A stretch of DNA of 64,000 nt from Actinoallomurus purpureus (GCF_024055795.1 NZ_JAMXMY010000001.1:310001-374000), one strand, 5' to 3'; numbered from the stretch's first letter, positions 25,106 to 33,552 are shown. Translations and numbers: made by a program. The notes: generated from the letters alone by a model not told the origin.

Positions 25106-25124
25106 AATAGTAAACTTTACTATT
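25106..25124. promoter_or_regulatory. Palindromic operator at the AA10 promoter
   Basis: AATAGTAAACTTTACTATT consists of two perfect 9-bp arms around one base, just downstream of the -10 box. It resembles AAAGTTT-centred sites found before chitinase and cellulase genes in actinomycetes, where ROK-type repressors have been proposed. A ROK gene lies 12 kb away in this window. Confidence 0.6.
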
Positions 25125-25251
25125 AATTGACCTCGGTCACGCCCCGGAGACCGTCATGGCGGCTCGCGCCCCGCCCGGCTCGTTCCGAGCCCACGAACGT
25201 CCCCGCAGTGGCCCCTCGGGGCCATCGACCCACGAGATCTGGAGCTCTCAC

Positions 25252-25761
25252 ATGAACAAAAGGCTGCTCGCCGCCGTCTCGGGTGCGGCCCTGACCCCCG
25301 CCCTCATCGTGGCCCTGGCCGGCACGGCCAGCGCGCACGGCTACATCAACTCTCCGCCGAGCCGTCAGGCCCAGTGCGCCCAGGGCACCGTCCAGTGCGG
25401 CGACATCAAGTACGAACCGCAGAGCGTCGAGGGCCCCAAGGGCCTGCGTAGCTGCAGCGGCGGAGTCGCCCGGTTCGCCGAACTCGACGACGACAGCAAG
25501 GGCTGGCACGCCACGCAGGTCGGCAGAACGGTGACCTTCACCTGGACCTTCACCGCGCGCCACCGCACCACCAACTGGGAGTACTACATCGGCGGTACCC
25601 GCGTCGGAGTGGTCAGCGGCAACGACACCCAGCCGCCGAGCACCGTCTCCCACACCATCAACCTCGGCAACGTGTCCGGACGCCAGAAGCTGCTGGCGAT
25701 CTGGAACATCGCCGACACCGCCAACGCCTTCTACTCCTGCGTGGACCTGCAGGTCGGCTGA
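25252..25761 (+). CDS. Secreted lytic polysaccharide monooxygenase, AA10 family
   Basis: Copper enzyme of 169 residues that oxidatively cleaves crystalline chitin or cellulose. The signal peptide ends GTASA, so cleavage leaves His29 as the mature N-terminus (HGYINSPPSRQAQC), one arm of the histidine brace. The second arm is His104 in FTARHRTTNWEYY, and the axial residue is Phe160 in ADTANAFYSCVD. These motifs are closest to the chitin-active CBP21 type. There is no carbohydrate-binding module. GGAG precedes the ATG at 25252. It is monocistronic, with its own promoter and a 19-bp palindrome, so substrate-dependent repression is likely. Confidence 0.95.
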   Translation: MNKRLLAAVSGAALTPALIVALAGTASAHGYINSPPSRQAQCAQGTVQCGDIKYEPQSVEGPKGLRSCSGGVARFAELDDDSKGWHATQVGRTVTFTWTFTARHRTTNWEYYIGGTRVGVVSGNDTQPPSTVSHTINLGNVSGRQKLLAIWNIADTANAFYSCVDLQVG

Positions 25762-25898
25762 CCGTCGGTCGCCGTCGACCGGCGCGGGAGCGGGACCGGC
25801 CATGACCTCCGCGTCGCCCGCCCGCTCCCGGTGCGCCGTAGGCGACAGGGACATTGACGACGTTAGCCTCTTTTTCCTACCGTTTTAGTAGATAATGG

Positions 25899-26062
25899 GT
25901 GCACCTCGCGGCGCACTTCCCCGGCGTCAACAACACCACCGTCTGGTCCGACCCTCGGCCGAAGAGCCAGATCGACTTCGGCTCCTTCGTCCACCTCGCC
26001 CGTACGGCGGAGCGCGGAAAGTTCGACTTCTTCTTCTTCTTCCTCGCCGAAGGGCTCGGGCT
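25899..26062 (+). pseudogene. 5' fragment of an LLM flavin monooxygenase gene interrupted by an IS
   Basis: The frame encodes HLAAHFPGVNNTTVWSDPRP and VHLARTAERGKFDFF, the N-terminus of NtaA/SnaA-type flavin monooxygenases. It is intact up to LAEGLGL and is then replaced by insertion-element sequence; the rest reappears at 28466. The usual FFF before LAEGL is five Phe here, in a TTC repeat, probably by slippage. The gene is dead. Confidence 0.85.
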
Positions 26063-26122
26063 CACGGGTTTGCTTAGTGATCTCCAGCGTTACCCCACGT
26101 TACGCAGGTACGCCATGGGACC

Positions 26123-26211
26123 TTGAGTTACCGCTTTTCGGAGGCGGCGAAGTGTTTGGGGTGCATCCGATGATGCTCCGCCGGTGGGCGGTCGACGCCC
26201 TGACGGGCTGA
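26123..26211 (+). pseudogene. Remnant of IS607-type TnpA (MerR-like HTH)
   Basis: From the TTG at 26123 the reading is LSYRFSEAAKCLG; one frame over it continues GVHPMMLRRWAVDALTG and stops at 26211. Joined, this is the N-terminal HTH of IS607 serine recombinases. One G is missing in the GGGG run near 26158-26161, and the catalytic domain is absent. Confidence 0.6.
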
Positions 26212-26271
26212 TCTCGCTCGGATTTTCGAATCATCGAGCGGAACGCCGACACGGATCGTTACTGTGCGTAT

Positions 26272-26451
26272 ATGTTTCGTCGCGTACCGGCTCGCGGGGT
26301 GGGCGGCTCTCTTCCGGAGGGCTACCTGGGCCTGCTCAACGACATCGAGCGCGAGATCACTGCGGTGCTGCCCACGGAGGATCGGTCGGCGCAGGGGCTG
26401 AGGCGGCTGTCGGCCGAGAGTGGGCGGTTTCGCTCTGGTCGTGTCGCATGA
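26272..26451 (+). CDS. Small ORF (59 residues) coupled to the TnpB-like gene
   Basis: ATG at 26272 opens a frame of 59 codons (MFRRVPARGVGG, then YLGLLNDIEREITAVL) that stops at 26451. Its stop overlaps the TnpB start as ATGA, a sign of coupled translation. The product is basic at its N-terminus with an amphipathic helix in the middle. No family recognised. It occupies the place where TnpA catalytic sequence would be expected, so it may be a helper protein of the TnpB or a reinvented leftover frame. Confidence 0.5.
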   Translation: MFRRVPARGVGGSLPEGYLGLLNDIEREITAVLPTEDRSAQGLRRLSAESGRFRSGRVA

Positions 26452-28460
26452 GCCGGAAACGTCCGTTGGCCGCTGGTCAGGTGGCTCGGACCGCGTCCGC
26501 TCGGGTGCTGCTGCGTGGTGGGGTGGATGAGAAGACCGGTGAGGCTCTGACGGCGCGGGTGGTGGCCGGGCGGGTGGGCTGGGCCGCTGATTTGGTCGCT
26601 GGGATGGTCGCCGGTCTGCTGGCCGGGCGTTGGAACGCCGGTGACGTGGCCAGGCTGGCCGCCGGGGTGGACGAGGCGGGCCGCGTTTTGCCGTCGAACG
26701 CGTGGATGGCGTTGCGGAGGCTGGGCTGGGACGTGAGGGTCCCTGAGGGGTTCAAGGTCAATGACCGGATCGTGCGGATGGCGCAGGAGCAGGCCGGGCG
26801 GACCCTGCGGTCGGCTCAGCACCGGGCGGAAGTGACCGGCGGGGTCCTCAAAACCTGGCCTACCGACCCGGACAAGCGCACGCCGGCCGAGTGGGACGCC
26901 GTCCGGGAGGCGATCCCCGACGGCGGGTCCCTGCCCGGCAGCGTGATCAAGGCGCGCACACGGCAGATCACCGCCTTCCTCGACCGTCATGGGCGGTTTC
27001 CGGTCGATGTGTTCGACCTGGAAGAGCCGCCGCGCGTGGCGCGGATGCTGGTGCTGGCCGCGGTGGACCGCCAGCAGGCCACCCTGGAACGCGCCGACGA
27101 CGACCCAGCGAGGGTGTTGCTGCGGCTGCAGCTGCCGACCCGCCCGGATCCGCGCTCCTACGCCGACTGGTCCTGGGTGGCCTGCCCGCTCACGCTGCCG
27201 CCCACCGTCCCGCCCGGCGCGGTGCTGCACCTGCCCACGCTGCGCCCGCACGGCCAGAGAGCACGCGCGGACCTGGCGTTCTCCCACCCCGTCCCCAGGA
27301 CCGAACGCAACGGTCACGCGAGGGCGCTGGGGGTCGATTGGGGTCTGAACACCCTGCTCAGTGCGGGGGCCTGCCGTTTGTATCCCGACGGCCGCATCAC
27401 TGCGCTGGGGGCTGGGGCGATGTTCCGGGCCGCCGGGGTGATGGCCCGTCAGCACCGGCTGCGCCGTCACGGCGAACGCCTGCACGCCAAAACCGACGGC
27501 TACGAACGTCTGATCGGTGGCCAGGAAGATCACCACCTGGCCGCCAAACACACCGTCCTGACGGCCGAACGGCAATATGTGGCCGATCGCCGGTCGGGAC
27601 TGAACGACGCACTGGCATGGTCAGCCGCGCGGTGGGCGGTGGACCAGGCGATCGCCGCGGGCGCGACGGTGATCTATGTGGAGGACCTGCGGTCGATGGA
27701 GGCCAAGGGCATGGGCCGCACCCTCAACACCCGCCTGTCCCAGACCGTACGCGGGCGGATCATCGGCAACATGCGGCACCTGGCCGCCGAGGTCGGTATC
27801 GCCGTGGTCACCGTCCCGGCCCGCAACACCTCCAAGCACTGCCCACAGTGTCTGGTCCCTTTGCGGCACTGCAAGGCCCCCGACCGCCGCACCACACCCG
27901 GATGGAAATGGGCGTACTGCCCGCACCCTGACTGTGGCTGGCAAGGCGACCGTGACCACGGCGCGTGGCGGCGTATCGCCGCCCGCGGCCTGACCCACCA
28001 AAACAACACCACCGTCGACCGCGCCACCGGCCAGATGACCATCGGCCGCATCATCGATAAGGTCGAGACCGGCGCGGTCATCACCCCGACTCCAGCACCT
28101 CCAGCCAGCGGGGGTGACCGGTCCAAGACCGGACCCACCCCGCGCCGAACCCCACGCCCCGCGCCCAGGCGACGCAGGGCACCCTCCACCCCCGGCCCCT
28201 GCGGGCCGGCGGGTCAGCGTCCGGAGGGACACGCTCACACGGACCACAGACCGCCTCGGGCGGCCTGCCGGTACCAGGGCGTGCGCACACCCGTGCATAC
28301 GATCAGCTCAAACACCCCCACCACCCGGGACCGGCCACCACACCGGCCCAAAGGAGCGGCACTGGGCGCAGGCTTCCACCAGCACGCCCACGCCACCCCA
28401 CCCCGGTGGGCAGATCCACCAGTCACAAATACCCAATACGACTACGGATCCCTAAGCTGA
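26448..28460 (+). CDS. TnpB-like RNA-guided nuclease / transposase, large form
   Basis: Protein of 670 residues with a split RuvC nuclease: RuvC-I GVDWGLN (Asp297), RuvC-II VIYVEDL (Glu412), a zinc ribbon (Cys465, Cys468, Cys491, Cys496) and RuvC-III GDRDHGAWRRIAARG (Asp503). The order and spacing fit TnpB/Cas12-type enzymes. All catalytic residues are present. It is longer than typical TnpB (about 400) because of about 290 residues before RuvC-I and a Pro/Arg-rich tail of 150 after RuvC-III. In TnpB elements the guide RNA (omega RNA) overlaps the 3' end of the gene and right end of the element; this tail region is where it would lie. The start at 26448 is supported by the ATGA overlap. Confidence 0.85.
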   Translation: MSRKRPLAAGQVARTASARVLLRGGVDEKTGEALTARVVAGRVGWAADLVAGMVAGLLAGRWNAGDVARLAAGVDEAGRVLPSNAWMALRRLGWDVRVPEGFKVNDRIVRMAQEQAGRTLRSAQHRAEVTGGVLKTWPTDPDKRTPAEWDAVREAIPDGGSLPGSVIKARTRQITAFLDRHGRFPVDVFDLEEPPRVARMLVLAAVDRQQATLERADDDPARVLLRLQLPTRPDPRSYADWSWVACPLTLPPTVPPGAVLHLPTLRPHGQRARADLAFSHPVPRTERNGHARALGVDWGLNTLLSAGACRLYPDGRITALGAGAMFRAAGVMARQHRLRRHGERLHAKTDGYERLIGGQEDHHLAAKHTVLTAERQYVADRRSGLNDALAWSAARWAVDQAIAAGATVIYVEDLRSMEAKGMGRTLNTRLSQTVRGRIIGNMRHLAAEVGIAVVTVPARNTSKHCPQCLVPLRHCKAPDRRTTPGWKWAYCPHPDCGWQGDRDHGAWRRIAARGLTHQNNTTVDRATGQMTIGRIIDKVETGAVITPTPAPPASGGDRSKTGPTPRRTPRPAPRRRRAPSTPGPCGPAGQRPEGHAHTDHRPPRAACRYQGVRTPVHTISSNTPTTRDRPPHRPKGAALGAGFHQHAHATPPRWADPPVTNTQYDYGSLS

Positions 28461-28465
28461 TCAGA

Positions 28466-29121
28466 GACGCTGCGCGAGCTCAAGGGCCGCTTCCACGACC
28501 TGGACGTCGTCGGGCGTCCCGAATCGCTCACCGTCCTGTCCGCCTTCGCTCCTCGCACCTGGGCCTGGCCGCCACGGTCAACTCCACGTTCAACGAGCCG
28601 TACGAGATGGCCAGACGGCTCGCGACGCTCGACCATCTGAGCGGGGGACGGGCGGCCTGGAACGTCGTCAGCAGCTTCGACGACTTCACCGGGGAGAACC
28701 TCCGGCGCGGCGGCTACCTCGAGGAGGCCGACCGGTACACGCGCGCCGCCGAGTTCCTCCAGACGGCCCGTGAGCTGTGGCACTCCTGGCGGCCCGACGC
28801 GTCGTGGCCGACCCCGTACGGGGCGAGTTCGTCCGGCCCGACGGCATCGGCGCGTTCCAGCACCAAGGACGGCACATCGCCATCTCAGGGCACTTCAACG
28901 TGCCGCGCGGGCCGCAGGGCCAACCGGTGATAATCCAGGTGGAGGACTCGGAGGAGGGCCGGGAGTTCGCCGCCTCCGACGCCGACGTCATCTTCAGTCG
29001 GCACAGCCGACTGGAGGAGGGGTCCGACGGCGATCGCACGGGCGCGGCGTCGGGGATCGGCCGGGCGGTCGCCGAGCCGCCATCGGGCCCTCCGCGCGGT
29101 CTTCTACTGCGGACGCAGTAG
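28466..29121 (+). pseudogene. 3' fragment of the LLM flavin monooxygenase, frameshifted and truncated
   Basis: The monooxygenase resumes at LRELKGRFHDLDVVGRP, shifts frame near 28550 with loss of a few codons, continues as TVNSTFNEPYEMARRLATLD and DFTGENLRRGGYLEEADRY, then shifts again near 28800 to VRGEFVRPDGIGAFQHQGRH. Similarity ends about SDADVIFSRHS; the last third of the gene is missing. At least two frameshifts show it decayed independently of the insertion. Confidence 0.85.
29104..29121. promoter_or_regulatory. CTACTGCG palindrome before the two-component operon
   Basis: CTACTGCGGACGCAGTAG has two perfect 8-bp arms around GA, 58 bp before the kinase start. The same arm recurs at the MMPL exporter promoter. 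It is a candidate site for the NarL-type regulator encoded downstream, for autoregulation. Confidence 0.6.
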
Positions 29122-29179
29122 GGCCGGGCTACTCCCTGGGGACAACGGAGGCACGTCCGGCTGCGGCTACCGTGGGCGG

Positions 29180-30427
29180 GTGAGTCCGTTGACCGAGGTC
29201 AGACGCGTCGCCGGCTGCCATCCGTTCCTGTGGGACGGGCTCCTGGCGGCGACGGTGTACGCGCTGGCCCTGTGGGTGCCGCCGGAGCCGCATGACGTCG
29301 GGCCAGGCCCGTCGACCTGGCAGGTGGTGGTCTTCGGCGCGCTGGCCGCGGGCCCGCTGACGGTGCGGCGACGGTGGCCGACCGCCGCGCTGGCGTGCAC
29401 GCTCGCCGGGATGGCGTGCTACCTGGTCCTGGGAGGCAGACAGGGGCCGCTCATGCTGGCGCCCATGGTCGCCGTCTACACCGTGGCCCTGAAGAGCTCA
29501 CGCCGGACGACGGTGGCCGCCGCGGTGGTGGCCGAGCTGGCGCTGGTCCTCGGCAAGCTGGTCGCTTTCGTGCGCGACGTCAGGGCGCACGAGCTCGTCA
29601 TGTTCGATCCCCGTCTGGTGAGCATCGTCGCCGAGATCGCCCTCGCCGCCGCGGTGGGCGACGCGGTGCGCAATCGCCGCGCCTACGTGGCGGCGGTCGA
29701 GGAACGCGCGCGCCGCGCGGAGCGGACCCGGGAGGAGGAGGCCGAGCGGCGGGTCATCGAGGAGCGGCTGCGGATCGCCCGCGAGCTCCATGACGTGCTC
29801 GCCCACCACGTCGCGTTGATCAACGTTCAGGCCGAGGTCGCGGTGTACGTCATGGACACCGACCCGGGCCAGGCGCGCGAGGCCCTGTCCCACGTCCGCC
29901 GTGCGGGCCAGGCGGTACTGGAGGAGCTCGGCGCGACGGTCAGTCTGCTGCGGCGGCCGAACGCGCAGCTCGAGTCGGCCCCGGAACCCGCTCCGGGGCT
30001 GGACCGGCTGCCGGGCCTGCTCGAGGCGTTCGCGGCCGGCGGGCTGACCGTCGACCAGCGGGTGGTGGGGGAGCGGCGCGAGCTGCCCGCCACCGTCGAC
30101 CTGGCCGCCTATCGCATCGTCCAGGAGGCGCTGACCAACGTGCACAAGCACGGAGGCGGTGCTCCGGCCACGCTGCGCATCGCCTACGCGCCTGGTGAGC
30201 TCCGGGTGGAGATCACCGACTCCGGGCCCGGCGGATCGCCTCCGGGGGAGGGGACCGGCCATGGCCTGCTCGGCATGCGGGAGCGCGCGCACTCGGTCGG
30301 CGGCACGTTCGAGGCGGGCCCCCGGCCGGAGGGCGGCTTCCGCGTCCGCGCGGTGCTGCTCTCGGCCGACCATTCGCCCGGGCCGGTGCCGCTCGTCGCC
30401 CGAGCGTGCGGGATGGGATTCTCTTGA
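29180..30427 (+). CDS. Sensor histidine kinase, NarL/DesK type (HisKA_3)
   Basis: Membrane kinase of 415 residues. About five hydrophobic helices fill residues 15-160. The dimerisation box RIARELHDVLAHHVALIN follows, with His204 as phosphoacceptor. The ATPase part includes YRIVQEALTNVHKHG (N box) and ITDSGPGGS and GHGLLGMRERAHSVGG (G boxes). No separate extracellular sensor domain is visible, so the signal may be sensed within the membrane. GTG at 29180 is used as start. The stop overlaps the regulator start. A CTACTGCG palindrome sits upstream. Confidence 0.92.
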   Translation: MSPLTEVRRVAGCHPFLWDGLLAATVYALALWVPPEPHDVGPGPSTWQVVVFGALAAGPLTVRRRWPTAALACTLAGMACYLVLGGRQGPLMLAPMVAVYTVALKSSRRTTVAAAVVAELALVLGKLVAFVRDVRAHELVMFDPRLVSIVAEIALAAAVGDAVRNRRAYVAAVEERARRAERTREEEAERRVIEERLRIARELHDVLAHHVALINVQAEVAVYVMDTDPGQAREALSHVRRAGQAVLEELGATVSLLRRPNAQLESAPEPAPGLDRLPGLLEAFAAGGLTVDQRVVGERRELPATVDLAAYRIVQEALTNVHKHGGGAPATLRIAYAPGELRVEITDSGPGGSPPGEGTGHGLLGMRERAHSVGGTFEAGPRPEGGFRVRAVLLSADHSPGPVPLVARACGMGFS

Positions 30428-31101
30428 CGATTCGTGTGGTGCTGGCCGACGACCAGTTGCTGGTGCGGGCGGGCTTCAAGGTGCTGGTGCAGGCCGCGCC
30501 CGACCTCGAGGTGGTGGGCGAGGCCGCGAATGGCGACGAGGCGGTGGCCCTGGCCAGGGCGACGCGGCCGGACGTCGTGCTCATGGACATCCGGATGCCC
30601 GAGACCGACGGGCTGGTCGCGACCCGGCGGATCACCGCCGACGAGACCCTGGCCGCCGTACGCGTGCTGGTGCTCACGACCTTCGAGATCGACGCGTACG
30701 TGTTCGCGGCTCTGCGCGCCGGCGCCAGCGGGTTCGTCGGCAAGGGCGTTCACGCCGGGGACCTGCACGAGGCCATCCGCACCGTCGCCCGGGGAGACGC
30801 GCTGCTTTCCCCGGCGGCCACGCAGGCGCTGATCGCGCGTTTCCTCAGCGGCCCGGGGGACGTTGCCGACGGCGCGGCGGAACGCCTCTCCGACCTGACC
30901 GAACGCGAACGCGAGGTGGTCGTCATGGTGGCGCGCGGGCTGTCGAACGGCCAGATCGCCGAGCGGTTGCACATCCGGCCGCTGACGGCGAAGACCCACG
31001 CGAACCGGGCGATGATGAAGCTCGGGGCGCACGACCGCGCGCAGCTGGTGATGATCGCCTACGAGACGGGCCTCGTACGCCCGGCCGCTCCGTCGCAGTA
31101 G
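30424..31101 (+). CDS. Response regulator, NarL/FixJ family
   Basis: Regulator of 225 residues, partner of the kinase. The receiver domain has the acidic pair in VVLADDQLL, the phosphoacceptor Asp55 in VVLMDIRMPE, and Lys near 106 in GFVGKGVHA. The C-terminal LuxR-type HTH is LTEREREVVVMVARGLSN followed by AERLHIRPLTAKTHANRAM. The TTG at 30424 overlaps the kinase stop (TTGA) and gives the normal N-terminus TIRVVLADDQ; a GTG at 30406 would add six residues. The probable targets are the CTACTGCG palindromes before the kinase gene and before the MMPL exporter gene. Confidence 0.93.
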   Translation: MTIRVVLADDQLLVRAGFKVLVQAAPDLEVVGEAANGDEAVALARATRPDVVLMDIRMPETDGLVATRRITADETLAAVRVLVLTTFEIDAYVFAALRAGASGFVGKGVHAGDLHEAIRTVARGDALLSPAATQALIARFLSGPGDVADGAAERLSDLTEREREVVVMVARGLSNGQIAERLHIRPLTAKTHANRAMMKLGAHDRAQLVMIAYETGLVRPAAPSQ

Positions 31102-31183
31102 CCGCCCCGGTCACCCTCCACCGCGACGTACTCCGTGGCCGTCCGGCCCGCTACTCGGCCTCGTAACCGCACGGCCACCTCGC

Positions 31184-31222
31184 CGCAGTAGCCGCACCCA
31201 CCGGCTACTGCGGACGCGGTAT
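31184..31222. promoter_or_regulatory. Overlapping CTACTGCG repeats before the MMPL exporter gene
   Basis: CGCAGTAGCCG at 31184 and CGGCTACTGCG at 31202 form an 11-bp inverted repeat with a 7-nt spacer. The second arm continues as CTACTGCGGACGCGGTAT (31205-31222), nearly the palindrome found before the kinase gene. A further CGCAGTAG half site ends the regulator gene at 31094-31101. The cluster is likely the regulator-controlled promoter of the exporter; the 11-bp repeat might also act as terminator of the two-component operon. Confidence 0.6.
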
Positions 31223-31314
31223 GCCGAAGACCGTTCCCCAGGTGGACGGGAACGGTCGTTCACCGGCACCAGGATTGGTCCTGGCATTCGATGACAACCC
31301 GGGGGTTTTCTTTT

Positions 31315-33516
31315 ATGTCCGCTCTCGCGCGATGGTGCCACCGCCATCGCCTCGCCGTGGTCCTGCTGTGGCTGGCCGCGCTCGCCGGTCTGGGTGTGCT
31401 GTCGCAGACGGTCGGCTCCGCCTACAAGGACAGCTTCTCCCTGCCCGGCACCGAGTCCACCAAGGCCCTGCAGCTGCTGCAGAAATCCGCGCCGGCGCAG
31501 TCGGGGGACTCGGCGACCGTCGTCTGGCGCGCGCCCGCGGGCGGCACCGTCCGTGACGACGCCGTACGGCGGAAGATGACCGCCACCCTCGCAACGATCT
31601 CCAAGCTGCCCTCCGTGACCTCGGTGACCGGCCCGTACGACGGCCCGCGGGGCGCCCGCCAGATCAGCCGGGACGGTACGACGGCCTACGCCCAGGTCGG
31701 CTTCGGCAAGCAGGCGAACGAGCTGGCGAAGCCGGACGTGCAGCGCGTGATCGATGCCGCCGAGGCCGCCCGGGGCGACGGCCTGCGCGTCGAACTCGGC
31801 GGCAACCCGATCAGCCAGGTCGAGCGGACCCCACCCGGCAACGCCGAGCTGATCGGGGTGGCGGCCGCCGCGCTCGTCCTGCTCATCGCCTTCGGGTCGC
31901 TGTTCGCGATGCTGCTGCCGATCCTCACCGCCATCGCCGGGGTCGGGAGCGGCCTGATGGCCGTCACTCTGCTCACCCACGTCGTGACCGTCGGCCAGAT
32001 CGGGCCCACACTGGGCGCGCTGATCGGGCTCGGCGTCGGCATCGACTACGCGCTGTTCATCGTCACCCGGCACCGTGCCGGCCTGAAGAACGGATTGAGC
32101 GTCGAGGAGTCGGTGGTCAAGGCCATCGACACGTCCGGCCGCGCCGTGCTGTTCGCCGGGGGCACCGTGGTGATCGCCCTGCTCGGTCTGTTCGTCCTGG
32201 GCATGAGCTTCCTCAACGGCATGGCCATCGCCTCGGCGGTCACCGTGGTGTGCACCGTGTTCGCCGCGATCACGCTGCTGCCGGCGCTGCTCGGCCTGCT
32301 CAAGACGCGGGTGCTCAGCCGCCGCGAACGCCGCCGCCTCGGCGCGGAGGGCTCGGGCGGCGCGGCCCGGCAGGACGTCTGGACCCGCTGGGCGGGCGTG
32401 GTCGAGCGCCGGCCTCGCACGCTGTCCGCGGTGGCCCTCGTGGCCATCGCGGTCCTGTGCGTGCCGGTGTTCTCCCTGCGCCTGGGCTCCTCCGACGCGG
32501 GGAACAACCCGACCTCCACGACCACGCGCCAGGCGTACGACCTGCTGGCCGAGGGCTTCGGCCCCGGATTCAACGGCCCGCTGCAGCTGATCGCCGAGAC
32601 GCACGGCGCGGCCGACCGGCAGGCCTTCACCCGCCTGGTCGGCGAGGTGTCCCGTACACGCGGGGTGGCGGCGGCCGTCGCGCTGCCCGCACGGCCGGGT
32701 GCGACGATCGCCATGGCGCAGGTGGTCCCGACGACCTCGCCCCAGTCCGAACAGACCTCCGACCTGATCGACCGGCTCCGCCATGACGTCGTCCCGGCCG
32801 CCGAGCGCGGCACGTCGCTGCGGGTCTACGTCGGCGGTCAGACGGCGATCTTCGACGACTTCGCGGGCGTGCTGACGGGCAAGCTCCCGCTGTTCCTCGG
32901 TGTGATCATCACACTCGGGTTCCTGCTGCTCCTGATCGCCTTCCGCAGCCTGCTCGTGCCGGCCGTCGCCGCCGTGATGAACGTGCTGTCCGCCGGCGCG
33001 TCCTTCGGCGTGGTCGTCGCCTTCTTCCAGTGGGGATGGGGCTCGGAGCCGCTCGGCGTGGGCGCCGCGGGGCCGATCGAGGCGTTCCTCCCCGTGATCA
33101 TGCTGTCGATCCTGTTCGGCCTGTCAATGGACTACCAGGTGTTCCTGGTCAGCCGGATGCACGAGGAGTGGGTGCACAGCGGCGACAACCGCCGCGCGGT
33201 CACCGTCGGCCAGGCCCACACGGGCCGGGTCATCACCGCCGCCGCGACCATCATGATCGCGGTGTTCGTCGCCTTCGTCTTCGGGGGCCAGCGGGTCATC
33301 GCCGAGTTCGGCATCGGCCTGAGCGCCGCCGTCGCCCTGGACGCCTTCATCCTGCGGACGATCCTCGTCCCGGCGGCGATGCACCTGTTCGGCCGGGCGA
33401 ACTGGTGGCTGCCGTCCTGGCTGGACCGCCGCCTGCCACACCTGTCGGTCGAGCCGCCGGAGGAACGGCCGATCGAGGGCGCGGTCGGCACTCCGCTGGA
33501 GCCCGCCTCCCGCTGA
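31315..33516 (+). CDS. MMPL family RND transporter
   Basis: Exporter of 733 residues with the two-fold MMPL layout: one helix, an extracellular loop, five or six helices, then the same again. The paired Asp-Tyr motifs of the proton relay are in LGVGIDYALFIVTRHR and GLSMDYQVFLVSRMHEEW. The first helix is RLAVVLLWLAALAGLGVL, and the loop begins FSLPGTESTKALQLL. ATG at 31315 is preferred; an ATG at 31291 would add eight residues. It lies 213 bp after the two-component genes with shared operator motifs, so it is probably their target, moving a lipid, peptide or drug across the membrane. The substrate is unknown. Confidence 0.9.
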   Translation: MSALARWCHRHRLAVVLLWLAALAGLGVLSQTVGSAYKDSFSLPGTESTKALQLLQKSAPAQSGDSATVVWRAPAGGTVRDDAVRRKMTATLATISKLPSVTSVTGPYDGPRGARQISRDGTTAYAQVGFGKQANELAKPDVQRVIDAAEAARGDGLRVELGGNPISQVERTPPGNAELIGVAAAALVLLIAFGSLFAMLLPILTAIAGVGSGLMAVTLLTHVVTVGQIGPTLGALIGLGVGIDYALFIVTRHRAGLKNGLSVEESVVKAIDTSGRAVLFAGGTVVIALLGLFVLGMSFLNGMAIASAVTVVCTVFAAITLLPALLGLLKTRVLSRRERRRLGAEGSGGAARQDVWTRWAGVVERRPRTLSAVALVAIAVLCVPVFSLRLGSSDAGNNPTSTTTRQAYDLLAEGFGPGFNGPLQLIAETHGAADRQAFTRLVGEVSRTRGVAAAVALPARPGATIAMAQVVPTTSPQSEQTSDLIDRLRHDVVPAAERGTSLRVYVGGQTAIFDDFAGVLTGKLPLFLGVIITLGFLLLLIAFRSLLVPAVAAVMNVLSAGASFGVVVAFFQWGWGSEPLGVGAAGPIEAFLPVIMLSILFGLSMDYQVFLVSRMHEEWVHSGDNRRAVTVGQAHTGRVITAAATIMIAVFVAFVFGGQRVIAEFGIGLSAAVALDAFILRTILVPAAMHLFGRANWWLPSWLDRRLPHLSVEPPEERPIEGAVGTPLEPASR

Positions 33517-33524
33517 GGTCCATG

Positions 33525-33552
33525 GCGGGGCGGTCGGTGGCGACCGCCCCGC
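33525..33552 (+). terminator. Hairpin terminator after the MMPL gene
   Basis: A 12-bp perfect stem (GCGGGGCGGTCG with its complement) closes on GTGG, nine bases past the exporter stop, followed by TTCTCCTCTTC. Confidence 0.75.

Larger units (their letters stand above)
26063..28465 (+). mobile_element. IS607-like insertion element carrying a TnpB-type nuclease
   Basis: About 2.4 kb splits an LLM monooxygenase gene. Joining GGGCT before the element to GCGCGAGCTC after it restores the reading LAEGLGLRELKGRFHDLDVV. No target duplication or terminal inverted repeats are seen, as expected for IS607 or IS605-type elements. Inside are an HTH remnant of the serine recombinase TnpA, a 59-residue ORF and the TnpB-like gene. 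The TnpA domain is broken, so the element should not move by itself. Ends are placed to within a few bases only. Confidence 0.75.

Noticed and set aside
24837-25106. An 89-codon minus-strand frame before the AA10 gene
   Set aside because: It overlaps the AA10 promoter and operator and has no convincing start or family; at most a decayed fragment.
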